Assembly: GCA_027924585.1 (NCBI GenBank)
Contig: BSBM01000260.1
Coordinates: 15,327,001-15,391,000 of the forward strand
DNA length: 64,000 nt
Direction: 5' to 3'
From: Larix kaempferi
Taxonomy: Eukaryota; Streptophyta; Pinopsida; Pinales; Pinaceae
This document shows positions 20,470 to 31,990 of this stretch, one piece after another. The notes beneath the pieces are model-generated. The model ran no database searches. It saw only the letters and a list, made by a program, of their open reading frames with translations, and was not told the origin of the DNA. Position numbers and translations under genes: made by a program. Every line of letters starts with the position of its first letter. Position 1 is the first letter of the stretch.

Positions 20470-20981
20470 ACTACACCAAGCTTGTCTCGGAAATACTCAA
20501 TTTTTACTCAAGACAAAGGTTTGGTCAATACATCAGCAACTTGCTCATCAGTGCTCACATACTCGATATTTATAGCTCCTTTCTACACCATATCCCGTAT
20601 ATAGAAATATTGGATCTCTATGTGCTTTGACTTATCATGGAACACTGGATTCTCCGTCATCTTGATACAACTCTGGTTGTCACATAGGATCATAGTGGAG
20701 TCCATCTCTAAGTCAAATATTCCTGACAACAGCTTCCGAAGCCATATGGCTTCACAACTTGCAGAGCAAGCTGCTATATATTCTGCTTTAGTTGTGCTGA
20801 GAGCCACACTGGACTGCTTCCTGCTAAACCATGAGATCATAGCAGATCCTAGACAATAACATCCACCCTATGTGCTCTTTCTGTCTGAGACACTTCCAGT
20901 CCAATCTGCATCTGTATAACCATACAGTCTGAAGTCATGATCTCCAAGATAATATAGACCAAAGTCTATCGTACCTTTTAG
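20470..20981 (-). pseudogene. Copia RNase H
   Basis: Leftward reading gives YTDADWTGSVSDRKST with the first Asp, SSVALSTTKAEYIAACSA with the Glu, MILCDNQSCIKMTENPVF with the next Asp, and DKSKHIEIQYFYIRDMV before a stop at 20583-20585. The same frame goes on with NIEYVSTDEQVADVLTKPLS, the classic copia C-terminus, and ends near the GGGGGAG tract at about 20447. Conserved acidic residues are kept. Stops before the domain and after RDMV break the frame. Confidence 0.85.
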
Positions 20982-22076
20982 TTACCTCATCACATGCTTT
21001 GCAGCTATCAGGTGAACACGTCTAGGCTCAACTAGATACTGACTCAAGGTGTTCACATCAAAGCATATATCTGGCCTGGTATTCGTCAGATACATCAATG
21101 ACCCAATAATCTGTCTGTATTGAGTCACATCCACTAATATTGATGATTCATCATCTAACAACTTCAAGTTGGTATCCCTGGGAGTGGCCATGGCTTTACA
21201 TTCCAACATATCAAATATTTTCAAGATTTCCACAGCATACTTTCCCTGGTTGAGAAACATTCCTTCTAGGCCTTGCCATACTTCTAGACCTAGGAAGTAA
21301 TGCATCAATCTGAGATCTTTCATCTCAAATTCTGCAGCTAGCTTCTTCTTGCTTTCCATGATCTGTTTCTCATTTCCTGTTAGAAATAGATCATCCACAT
21401 ACAGTAATAGTATGACAGGTTCATCATCCATAACCTTAAGGTAAAGGTTAGGTTCAGCTTTACTTTTGGTAAAGCCCAGGCTTGTCAAGAAGCTATCAAT
21501 TCTTCCATACCAAGCTCTAGGAGCTTATTTCAATCTGTACATAGCTTTCTTCAGCTTGCATACATGAGTTCTTCTATCCTCAACTTCAAATCCTTGTGGT
21601 TGTTCTATGTACACTTCTTCCTCAATTACACCATTCAGGAAGGCTGTCTTCACATCCATCTGGTGTAATCTCCACTTCATCATGGATGCAAGTGCCATGA
21701 TGGTTCTAATGGAAGTGTACCTTGCAACTGGTGCAAATGTTTCTTCATAATCAATTCCCTCTTTCTGAGAGAATCCCCTGGCCACAAACCTTGATTTATA
21801 CTTTTCAATGCTACCATCGTCAGCATGCTTTATCTTGTATATCCACTTGGAGGATACCACACTCTTGTCTTTTGGTTTGGGAACTACATCCCAAACATAA
21901 TTATTCATTATTGATTGGTACTCCTCCATCATTACTTCTACCCATTCTTTCTTGTGAACTGCTTCTTCATAACTGGTAGGTTCTTGATCTACAAGATCAC
22001 GCATCAAAGCCACATAGCTGGAAAATGGTTTTGGTTTCTTGCTCGCTCTTGTAGAGCCTTCTGGTGCTCCATATCT
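20982..22076 (-). pseudogene. Copia reverse transcriptase
   Basis: Two long frames (22013-21525 and 21488-20982) cover RT. Blocks seen: SSKWIYKIKHADDGSIEKYK, ARGFSQKEGIDYEETFAPVA, HQMDVKTAFLNGVIEEEVYI with the first catalytic Asp, VILLLYVDDLFLTGNEKQI with the active-site pair, then IGSLMYLTNTRPDICFDVN. TAA at 21525-21527 follows MYRLK where copia elements usually have Gln before APRAWY, a likely CAA-to-TAA change. The order integrase-RT-RNase H fixes this as Ty1/copia. Confidence 0.9.
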
Positions 22077-23251
22077 TTATGCTTCCTGTATAATTTCTCT
22101 TTCCCATGCTGGATTTCTTTTCCGTGATATGTTCTGGTGTGGGGGTTTTTGAGGTTCTAACATATCATGATCTTCTGGTGTTTCCTCTTCAGGGGAGGGA
22201 GAAGCTTCTGTATTTCTAGGAGGTATATCTTCTTCATATACTTCTTCACACTGGCACTTTCTGGATCTTTTGAGAGCAGCTTCTTCATCAAATGTTACAT
22301 CTCTACTAATTTCCATGTGATGGAATCCTGGGATGTATATTCTAAATTCCTTGGATGCTTCACAATACCCAACAAATATTCCCCTCTTTCTGGAAGGGTC
22401 CAACTTAGTTCTCTTTTCTTTTGGTATGTGAACATATACAGGGCACCCAAATATCTTGAGGTGGCTTACCTTAGGCTTCTTCCTTGTGAACACTTCTTCT
22501 GGAGTCTTGAATCTAAGGGCACTATGAGACAATCTATTTTGTACATAAACTGCCTCCCTTGCTGCTTCAGCCCATAGGTGCATAGGAAGATCTTGATCAT
22601 GTATCATTGTCTTCACTGCTTCCATAATGGTTCTATTCTTTCTTTCCGCAACACCATTTTGTTGAGGATTGTAGGGAGTGGTTAGTTCCCTCTTGATTCC
22701 AGCTTCTTTACAAAAGACTTCAAAATCCTTTGAGTGTATTCTCCACCATTATCTGTTCTGAGTGTCTTGATTCTCCTTTCTGAATGATTTTCTATCAAGG
22801 CTTTGAATTCCTTGAATTTTCCAAAGACTTCATCTTTTCCTTTTAGGAAATATATCCAAGTCTTTCTTGAATAGTCATCAATAAATGTAAGTTAATATTC
22901 ATATCCACTCAAGGATATGGAAGGCATTGGACCACATACATCTGAATGGATCAATTCCAAAGTACCTTTAGTATTTGTTTCACTCTTTGGAAATGGATTC
23001 TTGATATTCTTCCCTTTTGCACATCCTTTGCAAATGCCTTCATGATCAATATTCAAATCTGGTAATCTTGTTACTACTTTGCTCACATGAGGTAGTGCTT
23101 TGTATTTGATGTGAGCAAGCCTCCTATTCCATATCTCACTTGGGCTAGTGGCTTCATGAACAAGAGTTGCTTTTGAATGTCCCTTGAGTTTATATAGACC
23201 TCGTTCTTCTTCACCAATGACAACTGCATCCTTAATTTATTTTCCTTTGGG
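22077..23251 (-). pseudogene. Copia GAG-pre-integrase and integrase
   Basis: Leftward reading shows the pre-integrase block (SEIWNRRLAHIKYKALPHVS, CKGCAKGKNIKNPFPKSE), the first Asp in LELIHSDVCGPM, a stop after SLSGYEY where the frame goes on to TFIDDYSRKTWIY, the second Asp in KTLRTDNGGEYT, a frameshift near 22720, and the Glu block (PQQNGVAERKNRTIMEAVKT). The integrase C-terminus follows (HLKIFGCPVYVHIPKEKR, FVGYCEASKEFRIYIPG), then a Glu/Pro-rich linker to RT. The D,D,E residues are present. The frame is broken in at least three places. Confidence 0.88.
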
Positions 23252-24499
23252 CTACATGAGTACTTGTCCATCTATGAAGGCAACCCTATATCCTTTCTTA
23301 TCTAATGTTGAGATAGAAAATAAGTTCTTCTTCAATCCTAGTACATATAAAACTTCCTTCATCTTCATGGGGGTTCCAGAATCAAGCTTGTAGCTTGCTT
23401 CACCAATTCCCTTGATGGGATATTGATAGTCATCTCCTAATGATACCTTTTGAGGAGAGGTCCTTTCTTCAAGTCTTGATAAAGTTTTCTTTTGTCTTGT
23501 CATGTGCTTGGAAGCACCACTATCAATAATCCATGTATCTTCTCCAAGTGTTACAGACCCAGAGAGTGCAGAGAATAAAACATACTCTTCTGCATCTTCT
23601 TCTTCTACCTTAGTCCTTTTTCTTTGAGGTTGTTGTTCCTCTTCTTCTTCACTGTCATCTTCTGCTAGATGTACTTGATGTCTTCTATGGTGGAAACCCT
23701 TCTTGTGTTCTCTTTTCTTTGATGGACAATTTCTAGCAATTTGTCTTATTTTGTGACAATTGAAGCACTGGAATGAAGAGTGGTCTCTTTCTGAACTGGT
23801 TCTTCTTTTCTTTTGGAACCTTTGGGGAGGTTGAGACTCCTTGTGGATTTCCTTCTTGAATTTGGATTGATTTATTCTTCTCTTGGTATGGGTGGCTAAT
23901 GCTTGATTATTTTCCTTAAGTAGGGCTTCTCTATTGGCTACTCTAGCCTCCTCTTGAATGCAACCTTCCCATACAATGTCAAACTTCATGCTTTCCTTCC
24001 TGGCACACAAGGTCTGGATAAATGAATCCCAAGGTCTAGTGAGACCATTGAGATAAGTCATGACTAATTCATCTTCATCAAGGGAGTCTCCAATGGCTTC
24101 TAGTTGTTCCTTGAACTGGGAGACCCTTGTGAAGTAATCTTGAATAGATTCTCCTTGAATCATCTTGGTGCTCTTCAATTGAGCTCTCAGGTTCATCTTC
24201 CTGTTGATGTTCCTTCCTTCATACATTCTGGCTAGGGCTTCATACATTTATTTTGGGGTCTTCTTTGATGACACTTGAGGGATCAAGTGGTCTTTGATAG
24301 AATCAACAATGATTCTCTTTTCCCTAATCATGTCCTTCTTGTACTTCTCTTTAGCTTCATCTTCCGCAGGTTCTGCAACTTCATCTTTGATGTATTGGGC
24401 AAGATCATTCTCTTCAAGAATGAGGCCAATCCTATATTTCCATGCCCGAAAATTCTCTATGCCTTCTAGCTTATCCTTAAGCTTAGTGCTTGGGGCCAT
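23252..24499 (-). pseudogene. Copia gag and protease
   Basis: Gag begins MAPSTKLKDKLEGIENFRAW at 24499. A TAA at 24248-24250 after SSKKTPK breaks the frame just before MYEALARMYEGRNI, and Gln (CAA) would fit there. The second part has the gag core (LKSTKMIQGESIQDYFTRVS), a zinc knuckle with two Cys, His and Cys (CFNCHKIRQIARNC), and a His/Arg then acidic stretch. Protease shows DTWIIDSGASKHMT with the catalytic Asp in DSGAS, then VLYVLGLKKNLFSISTL. Upstream to the primer-binding site (24500-24961) is the untranslated leader. Confidence 0.9.
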
Positions 24500-24961
24500 C
24501 TTATCCAGGAGGTCACCAAAAATTGAAAATTCTCAAAATGAAAAACTGACCTTACCAGAAGATGTGCTTAACTGAGGTGAGTTGACTGGTGCACTTGGTT
24601 TCTGAAACTCCAACTTTTCACCCTTCAAACTTGACCAGCAAATTTGGACCTGCAGCAGTTTTCTAGTTTACTGGTTCACTGGTTCGCTGGCTTACTGGTT
24701 CATTGGTTCGTAGTTTTTCTGGTTCACTGGTTCGCAGTTTTTCTGGTTCTTCTGGTCTAGAAGTCAAACTAGGGTTTGACTTATCCCGGGGTTCTACCCA
24801 CTCAAAAACTTCGATATTGGGGTCAAAATTTTGCTTTTTAAGAGGAGCATCTAGCCATGCAATCAAATTCCATAAATTCCAACTTTTGTAGAAACCCTAA
24901 TTTCTCATCGAAGGAAGAAGAGAGAGATTTTCAACTTGTGAAAGATGTCCTATTCAGGCTA

Positions 24962-24973
24962 GCTCTGATACCA
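24962..24973 (-). other. Copia primer-binding site
   Basis: TGGTATCAGAGC on the minus strand directly abuts the LTR edge at 24974. It is complementary to the 3' end of plant initiator methionine tRNA, the usual primer for minus-strand synthesis in plant copia elements. Confidence 0.92.
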
Positions 24974-25447
24974 TGTTAATATTAGCATAAAATTCACAAC
25001 AAGAGCATAGTAAGGATCACTGAAAGAAACACAATCATGAGATAGACACAGATTTATCCTAGGAAACCCTCATGGGGTAGAAAACCCAGCAAAACTTCCT
25101 CAATATAGATGATCAAAAGTACAAAGATTAAATCCCCAAATAAGAGCTCCTTCTCCTCCTTCACAGATCTCTCTCTCTCCTATGCGAGTTCACAAGTGAG
25201 TGAGTGTGTGTTCAAATGAGTAACACACCTCCTCTATTTATACTTTATGTTCACTTGAATTTAACCCTAACTAGGCTGACTTCTCCTAGGAGAGTCTAAT
25301 AACCCATTACAACTTAACTCAGGTCCGACCTCTCTAGGAGATTCTAATAACCCTATTAATAACATCTCGACGGAGGAATAAAACATCTCCGGATGAATAA
25401 TAATAAAGTACAAATAGAATATTATTAGAAGTTACAATAATTCAACA
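24974..25447 (-). repeat. Copia 5' LTR (right copy)
   Basis: The 474-bp LTR has TGTTAATATTAGC at its left edge and TTCAACA at its right. Compared with the left LTR it has about 48 extra bp near 25300-25348, flanked by two similar words (CTAGGAGAGTCTAATAACCC and CTAGGAGATTCTAATAACCC). TATAAATAG lies at 25234-25242 on the minus strand. Confidence 0.93.
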
Positions 25448-25754
25448 AGAACATGCCTTGATATATGATGCTCCTGGAGAAGAGTTCTCATTAAGCAATT
25501 TAGCCATCTTCCAGGAATAGCCCCATGCCAACATATCAACCAATGAAGATAGTTTGTCTTTGTGATATCCGTTACTTAGAGACATCCCTAGTTTTATTAT
25601 TCCCCGTGAGTTACCTATTATTGAAGAAAGTATGAACTCTAATGATACATTTCACAAACCTACTTCTTCACCAACATCTTTAGACATGGGAGCTCAAAGC
25701 ACTTCTAGCATGGTTCCAAGTCATCCGTCATTTACCACTAGTCATCTAGCATCT
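25448..25754 (+). pseudogene. Split ORF of unknown function, part 2
   Basis: After the AGAAC duplication the frame of part 1 continues: HALIYDAPGEEFSLSNLAIF, a TAG, a TGA, then SFIIPRELPIIEESMNSNDT and a Ser/Thr-rich run (KPTSSPTSLDMGAQSTSSMV) up to SFTTSHLAS. It is cut by element B at 25755. Removing element B and one CATCT copy keeps the frame into 39923. Confidence 0.5.
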
Positions 25755-27102
25755 TGATGCAGGAGCATCAATGCTAATCCAACAATGCGATTGCGTGTTC
25801 ACATGTTGTGGCTAGCAAGAGGACGAGCTGTCATGAAGTGGAAGGAAATTCGTTTATTAAGTATTTTAATATTTGCAAGTATGTAACCGACTAGTGTGTT
25901 GTCAGTTTTTTGGGAAAATAGGACTTAGTGGTGAGTTGATACTCCCTGCGTGGAGATCAAGCCAGATAGCTAGTTTGTTGATGAATGATAGTGACTCCTT
26001 CAGTGATGGAGGAAAGTTTGTTAGTTAGTTTGTTCAGCCATTCGGTTTTGGGATTTTTTCGAATGGATGAAATAGGGGGAGACGGGGACTCGGGGAGAGG
26101 TCGGCGCAAGAGAGAGCTCTGCGCGAGGAAGAGTCGTTGGGATATTTTCTTGAATACCTGAGTAAAATACAACTGTATAGAATTTTTGCTATCAGTTAAT
26201 GAAATTATCAAGTTCTGTATGTTCAATAGTGTTACTGTGCATTTGAATGAGAGATAAGTCGAGATTCTATCAGGTCGAGCTATGTGCAAGCATTAACCTG
26301 ACGTCTGTGTGAATGAATCTTTGTCTCTGTGCTTGTATGTATAGTTGAGAACACCCAAGTCATTCGCAAAACTGATCACCATTAAGTAGCAGATATAATT
26401 TCTTATGTGTTTATCTTCTCATTAGATCCGGACGAAGGTCAGGCTGCATTGATCGATTCTCTGATCAATCAACGAGAAAATCGTAGAGTGCAGTCTATGC
26501 GATTAACACAGGTCGGACAACTCAGATCAAAGCCAAAAGGAAGATCGACGATGGGGAAAGGATCCGCAAGGTGAACAGGCGCGAGATTTAACATTTCCGC
26601 AAGCCGATGTGGAGTGTTCCGCATTGATCTATGATCAATGGACAAAATCAAATCTGCAAGAGATCGACGGTTGACACGATGTTTTGCAAAAGGAAGAATC
26701 TCGAGAGATAACAGTGAGCGTTTGCGGAAGAGATAACAGTGAGCGTTTGCGGAAGTCACGTTGCGGAAGGGTTTTTGTGGAATCCTTTTCAATAAATTAC
26801 GAAAGGCGCACCCGCAATCCGCAATCCGCAAGTTGCGGAAGGTAGTGTTGCGAAAGGACCGTTGCGGAAAGACGACTGCGGAAGGGCACCGAAATTGCGG
26901 AAATAAGACGTTTCCGCAAGGATGTTGCGGAAGGTCAATTTTGACTGTCAGAATGTTGCGGAAAACCCATTTTGAAGGTAAGGACCGCAGTTGAGAAGAA
27001 CCCAGTTGGTCGTTAGCTAGGTTTAGTGGTTCGATTTCAGAGAATCACAATAGTTCCTGGGAAGCGGGTTGGATTGGCTTTTTGTCATTCCCACCTGCAT
27101 CA
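25755..27102 (+). repeat. Element B 5' LTR
   Basis: It begins TGATGCAGGAGCATCAATGC and ends CACCTGCATCA, 1348 bp. A TATA-like TGTATAGAATTT lies near 26172. The last 500 bp are GC-rich and packed with TTGCGGAA and its complement. A 25-bp direct duplication (AGATAACAGTGAGCGTTTGC and onwards) at about 26706-26755 is single in the 3' LTR. Confidence 0.94.
26555..26985. repeat. TTGCGGAA / TTCCGCAA octamer cluster (5' LTR of B)
   Basis: About 14 exact or one-off copies of the octamer occur in both orientations, against an AT-rich background, for example near 26712, 26748, 26760, 26834, 26870, 26894, 26925 and 26955. The cluster is kept at the matching place in the 3' LTR (39390-39780). It could be a binding-site cluster or hairpin-forming sequence. 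Confidence 0.75.
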
Positions 27103-27105
27103 TTT

Positions 27106-27117
27106 TGGTATCAGAGC
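27106..27117 (+). other. Element B primer-binding site
   Basis: TGGTATCAGAGC begins 3 nt after the LTR end and matches initiator methionine tRNA. Element C has the same site with the same 3-nt gap. Confidence 0.92.
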
Positions 27118-27211
27118 AGGCTTTGCTCAGCACAGCAGGAGAAAAGTATGGCGATACGTGTAGGCAGAGCAAGAGGTTGCGATCGAGGGCTGCGATCGAG
27201 GGCGACCAACA

Positions 27212-28200
27212 ATGAATGCAGAAGTCATGGACGAAATGAGAGAATTACGGGCACATATGGAAGCTATGGAGATGGGCAGACGAAGAGACCCAGAAGCAGG
27301 GGATGTGAGTGAACTTGAAGAAGAGGAACCAGGAGAAGAAGCAACACCCATACAAGAGACACCTGAGCTAAGATACTTTCGGTCAATTGTTGGAGCAACT
27401 TCGAGGCCAAAACCTGAGTTTCCTACCTATGAGGGAAGCCTCACTGCTGAACACCTCATTGATTGGATCAGCGAGTTAGACAAGTACTTTGAGTATGATG
27501 AAATTGAAGAAAACAAGAAGGTCAGATTGGCGGTGACAAGGTTGAAAGGACATGCGTCTCTATGGTGGGATAGTGTGCAGGCCGAAAGGAGACGGAAGAA
27601 CAAGCCATTGATAAAGAACTGGGATAGGATGGTGGCTAAGATGAGAGCCAAATTCTTGCCCAAGGATTACCAGCTGACCTTGTACAAACAAATGCAAAAC
27701 CTTAGGCAAATATTGTTGATTGTAAGAGAGTATACTGAGGAATTCTACAAAGTGAACCTAGGGGCAGGCTATGTGGAAGAATCAGCAGAGAAGGCTGCTA
27801 GATATGTCAATGGTCTAAGGATGGAGATTCAGGACGAGATCAGCATGATATCACCGAGAACCATGGAAGAGGCATACCAATGTGCCTTGAGAGCAGAAGA
27901 AAAATTAGTGAGAAATCAAAACTTCAATAGGGGAAGAGGTTCAGCCAAAGGAAGGGGAAAACAACTGGAAGAGGAAGGTTTGCAGCCCAAAAAGGAGGAT
28001 CCAACAACTCAAACCAACAGGAACAACAAAATAGAGGAGATGACTAAAGAGGGAGAAGACCTTACCAAGGGGGTAGAGGTAAAGGAAGAGGCAGAGAATT
28101 TGTCTACAGGTGTTACAAATGTAACAAATTGGGGCACAAATCCTTTTAGTGTCCTGAGAAGGAAGACATAGGACAAAGATGATCCTATGTAGCTGAGAAT
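27212..28200 (+). pseudogene. Element B gag with zinc knuckle
   Basis: The frame begins MNAEVMDEMRELRAHMEAME, an acidic helical start, followed by the Ty3 gag core: LIDWISELDKYFEYDEIEEN, HASLWWDSVQAERRRKNKPL, MRAKFLPKDYQLTLYKQMQN. A basic Gly/Arg-rich stretch follows. After a frameshift near 28000, a CCHC knuckle reads CYKCNKLGHKSF, then TAG at 28147-28149, then Cys; the stop replaces one residue inside the knuckle, where CAG-to-TAG is a simple explanation. Gag forms the particle and binds element RNA. Confidence 0.88.
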
Positions 28201-28218
28201 GAGCAGCAGCAAGAGCAG

Positions 28219-28800
28219 ATGCCAGTGGATGAAAATCTACCAGAGATGGGGGAGGATTTGATGATGAACAAAGACTTATTGAAGCCTGAGAAGGAGAAGG
28301 TGGAACCCGCTCAAAGAAAGGATTTATTCAGGACCATTTGTAAAGTCAAAGGGAAGTGTTGCAAGATGGTGATTGACAGTGGGAGCACTGACAATCTTGT
28401 TTCCACGGAGATGGTGGAGAAGTTGATTTTGAAGAGGACCAAACATCCTGTTCCATACAAGGTATCATGGCTGCATAAAGGACATCAAATCCTAGTAAGT
28501 GAACAATGTGAAGTTGATTTGCAAGTGAGTACATATAAAGATAGAATTATATGTGATGTTATGCCCATGGATGTTTGCCATATCCTTCTAGGGAGACCAT
28601 GGTAATTTGACAAAAAGGTGATACATGATGGTAGGAGAAATTGTCATAGTTTTGAGAAAGATGGGATAAGACATGTTCTTCTTCCTTTACAAGAAGGGAG
28701 TGCAACAGAACAAGAAGCATCTAAGGTCCTAATGTTGACAGGGAAGGAGTATTTACAACAAATTGATGAGGAAGAACAATTATGTTGTGGTATGTAAGCC
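28219..28800 (+). pseudogene. Element B protease
   Basis: The aspartic protease reads CKMVIDSGSTDNLVSTEMVE with the catalytic Asp in DSGST, then DVMPMDVCHILLGRPW. TAA at 28603-28605 follows, where the frame continues as FDKKVIHDGRRN, so CAA (Gln) is the likely former codon. It would cut the polyprotein. The active site itself is intact. Confidence 0.85.
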
Positions 28801-29640
28801 TAGAGTGGTAGTAATGATGACCAATATTACAGATCTGCCTGAGGAGATTCAGGAGATGCTAGGGGAGTTTAGTGACATTGAGGTAGATGATTTTCCCAAT
28901 GAGCTACCACCAAAGAGGGATATAAGTCACCATGTTGATTTTATTCCCGGAGCAAGCTTACCAAACAAGGCAGCATATAGATTGACACCTCAAGAGAATG
29001 AAGAAGTCAGAAGGCAAGTACAAGGATTGTTGGACAAGGGGTTGATTCAGAAAATTCTGAGTCCATGTGCAGTACCGGCAGTACTCACCCGCAAAGAAGG
29101 ATTGTGAATGGAGGATGTGCACTGAATCCAGGGCCATCAAAAATATTACCATCAGGTACAGGTTTCCATTACCCATGATGGATGACATGATGGATTTCCT
29201 GAGTGGAGCAACATGCTTTTCAAAATTAGATCTGAAGAGTGGATACCATCAGATCAGGATTCGAGAAGGAGATGAGTGGAAGACAGCCTTTAAAACAAAT
29301 GATGGGTTGTATGAGTGGTTGGTTATGCCATTCGGACTGTCCAATGCGCCAAGCACTTTCATGAGATTAATGAATGAAGTCTTGAGAGATTTCATAGGCA
29401 AGTTTGTAATAGTTTACCTTGATGATATTCTGATTTTTCATTCAAACAGAAAAAGAACACTTAGAGCATCTAAGATGTGTCTTGGAGAAACTCCAAAAGG
29501 AAAATTTGTTAGTAAATGTGAAGAAGTGTACATTTCTGAAATCATAACTAGTGTATGTTATCTCAAGAGATGGTTTGAAGATGGATCCGGAAAAAGTGCA
29601 AGCAATCATTGATTGGCCTTCACCTCAAAGCATTTTTGAG
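28763..29640 (+). pseudogene. Element B reverse transcriptase
   Basis: The RT start is clear ([40 protein letters not shown]). After a frameshift near 29095 it goes on: [40 protein letters not shown] with the first Asp, [20 protein letters not shown] and [12 protein letters not shown] with the active-site pair. A second frameshift near 29450 garbles the rest of that frame, and the thumb region continues in another frame to about 29640. Catalytic residues are kept but the frame is broken. Confidence 0.88.
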
Positions 29641-29783
29641 GTAAGAAGTTTCCATGGATTGGCAATTTTTTTAGAAAGTTCATAAAGAATTTCAGTGGTA
29701 TATGTTCACCAATCATTGAAACAATTAGAAAGGACAAACAACCATTTAAATGGACAGCAGAGGCTGAAAGTAGCTTTCAGTTT

Positions 29784-30981
29784 TTGAAGAAAAATATTAC
29801 TGAGCAACTAGTACTGAAGTTACCATATTTCAAACACCCTTTCCAAGTGAAATGTGATGCCAGTGGAGTAGCAATTGGAGCTGTACTCAGTCAGGAAGAA
29901 AGACCTATAGCATATTTCAGCGAGAAGTTGAATGATTCAAAACATAAATACTCATCTTATGACAAGGAATTTTATGCTATTGTCCAAGCACTAAAGCATT
30001 GGAAACATTATCCGATGCCTAGGGAGTTTGTTTTGTTTTCCGATAACCATGCATTTCAATACATCATGCATCAACTTAAATTGAATCAGAAGCATGTCAA
30101 ATGGGTTGAGTTCTTGCAAAGATTTACCTTTGTGTTGAAGCACATAAGTAGACAATCAAATCGAGTAGTTGATGCCTTAAGTAGGAGACAATTGATGGTG
30201 CAAGAAAATCATATCCAAGTCTTAGGATTTGAAAATTTAAGAGGTTTGTATGAGACTGACATCGATTTTCAGGATGCATACAGAGTTTGTAGGAATACTG
30301 TGGAATTGGAAAGAGAGCCATGGATGGATTATATGTTGAAAGATGGCTTACTCTTTAAAAACAGTAAACTCTGTATTCCCAAATGTTCCATGAGAGAGAA
30401 TTTGATACAGGAGAAGCATAATGGAGGTATGGAAGGTCACTTTGGAAGTGATAAAACCTTTGGACAGTTGAGCCATTTCTATTTTTGGCCAAAGATGAGG
30501 TCTGAGGTTGAACAGTTTGTGAACAGATGTAGGGTATGCCAGCATGCCAAGGGAAGAAGCCAAAACACAGGCTTGTACACACCATTGCCTATTCCAACAA
30601 GGCCCTGGGATTTTGTGAGTATGGATTTCATTTTGAGTTTACCAAAAAAACAGAAGGAAAATGATTATATTTTTGTAGTTGTGGATAGATTCACTAAGAT
30701 GCCACATTTCGTTCCATGTTACAAGACAAGTGATGCCACACACATTTCTAACTTGTTTTTCAATGAAGTTGTGAAGCTACATGGCTTACCTAAGAGCATT
30801 GTATCTGACAGAGATGTAAAGTTCACAGGTCATTTCTGGAGGACCTTGTGGAAGAAGTTGGGTACCAAGTTGAACTTCAGTTTAGCATATCATCCACAAT
30901 CTGATGGCCAGACTGAGGTGGTAAATAGAAGTTTGGGTGACATGTTGAGAAGTCTGATTGGAGAAAATCCAAAACAATGGG
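29784..30981 (+). pseudogene. Element B RNase H and integrase, part 1
   Basis: One long open frame covers RNase H (VKCDASGVAIGAVLSQEE, YDKEFYAIVQALKHWKHY, VLFSDNHAFQYI) and integrase up to the element C insertion: zinc finger with HNGGMEGHFG and CRVCQHAKG, first Asp in VSMDFILSLPKK, second in KSIVSDRDVKFTGHFW and Glu in SDGQTEVVNRSLG. It stops making element sense at GENPKQW (30979), where element C begins. The frame then runs about 40 codons into the LTR of C and ends at 31103, a by-product of the insertion. Part 2 is at 37842. Confidence 0.92.
30977..30981. repeat. Target-site duplication of element C
   Basis: ATGGG here is repeated at 37837-37841. Collapsing the two copies restores the integrase reading frame of element B across the junction. 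Confidence 0.95.
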
Positions 30982-31987
30982 TGATGCAGGAGCATCGGAG
31001 CCTAGGCAGAGCAGTCGAAGATTATCGACATAAGGAAGGTCAACTAGAGGGAGTGTCGACGACCACTGGTGTAGGAGAGAAGATTGGTTGTCGAAGTCAA
31101 TAAGTCATGCAAGATCAGTCGATATGTGATCGACAGAAGTGAGGAAGGTCGAGAGTCGACATGTCAAAGGTCGGCGGATGAAAGAGTTGCAGCGGAGATG
31201 TTGAGGATCGACATGTTGTCGAATCATGACTCCGACAGGTTTGAGAATGAGCCAAGCGAGGAGGAAGGGGCGGATTGGCGAAGCCTCAAAGTGTGAAGGG
31301 AAGCCGACGGGTATGTCGAAGGCTGACGAAAGACAGTATGGTCGAGGCAGTGATAAGACCGACTACTGTGGCAATGTCAGAGGGACGCGCAGAAGTCAAG
31401 AAGAGTACTTGGCATCCGTTCGGGGTTGCTAAGGAAGTTATTAGCAGTTATTGCAGGTGGTTGGGATCATGACAGATGTCGTCACAGGTGGATATTGTGC
31501 AGCATGGCAGAGGCGTTGACAGTTGCAGGTCTACAGGATCAGGGGGGTCAACGGACAGAGGAAGAGTGTTTCAGGAGTCGGAGTAGACCTCAGGATGCGC
31601 AGCAGCAGATTAGAAGGCCAGGGAGTTTGGATCAATTGGATAACTTGGTAGTTCGGTCAGTAGAGGATCGGGAGAGAAGAGCTCAAGTGAAGATTGGTAG
31701 ATTGGATAGGAGAGACACACATCTACAGAGCACAGAGGAGGTCGATCCACAGCTCAGAGTTCCACAGTGAACCAGGGGAGGGTGAAGATCGACACACTGA
31801 GATAGCGCACAGTTACTTCTGTATTGTAATAGGCTAAGGCCGACAATAGTTAGTTGTTTACATTCCTTGCATTCCACATTGTAACCATTTTCGGTAGAAG
31901 TAATTCCTGTTTACATCTTGTTTATGTCAACGCGTGTGTTGTGTGTAATTGTTAAGCAAGAACCTTTGTCGGGGTGACCTTGTGTCA
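30982..31987 (+). repeat. Element C 5' LTR
   Basis: It begins TGATGCAGGAGCATCGGAGC and ends CCTTGTGTCA, 1006 bp. It is rich in TCGAC/GTCGA words. It lacks about 18 bp (ATAAGCCAGCTTCTGGCA region) present near 37737 in the 3' LTR. Confidence 0.94.
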
Positions 31988-31990
31988 AAT

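Larger units (their letters stand above)
15208..25447 (-). mobile_element. Complete Ty1/copia element with nested LTR fragment
   Basis: LTRs lie at 15208-15633 and 24974-25447, both TGTT...AACA on the plus strand. The 5-bp target duplication AGAAC is exact at 15203-15207 and 25448-25452. Coding runs leftwards: gag with zinc knuckle, protease, integrase, RT, RNase H, which is the copia order (integrase before RT). The primer-binding site abuts the right LTR and the polypurine tract abuts the left LTR, as expected for minus orientation. The span includes about 3.3 kb of a second element (16957-20222). Stops and frameshifts in all domains make it non-autonomous. Confidence 0.95.

Noticed and set aside
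20301-20630. Open frame with Ser/Thr/Val repeats
   Set aside because: It only translates the 33-bp tandem array and then runs antisense to copia RNase H.
22167-22577. A 136-codon plus-strand frame
   Set aside because: It is a shadow of copia integrase on the opposite strand.
30982-31103. A 40-residue novel C-terminal extension of element B integrase
   Set aside because: The added residues are read from the LTR of element C and are a by-product of the insertion, not a real domain.
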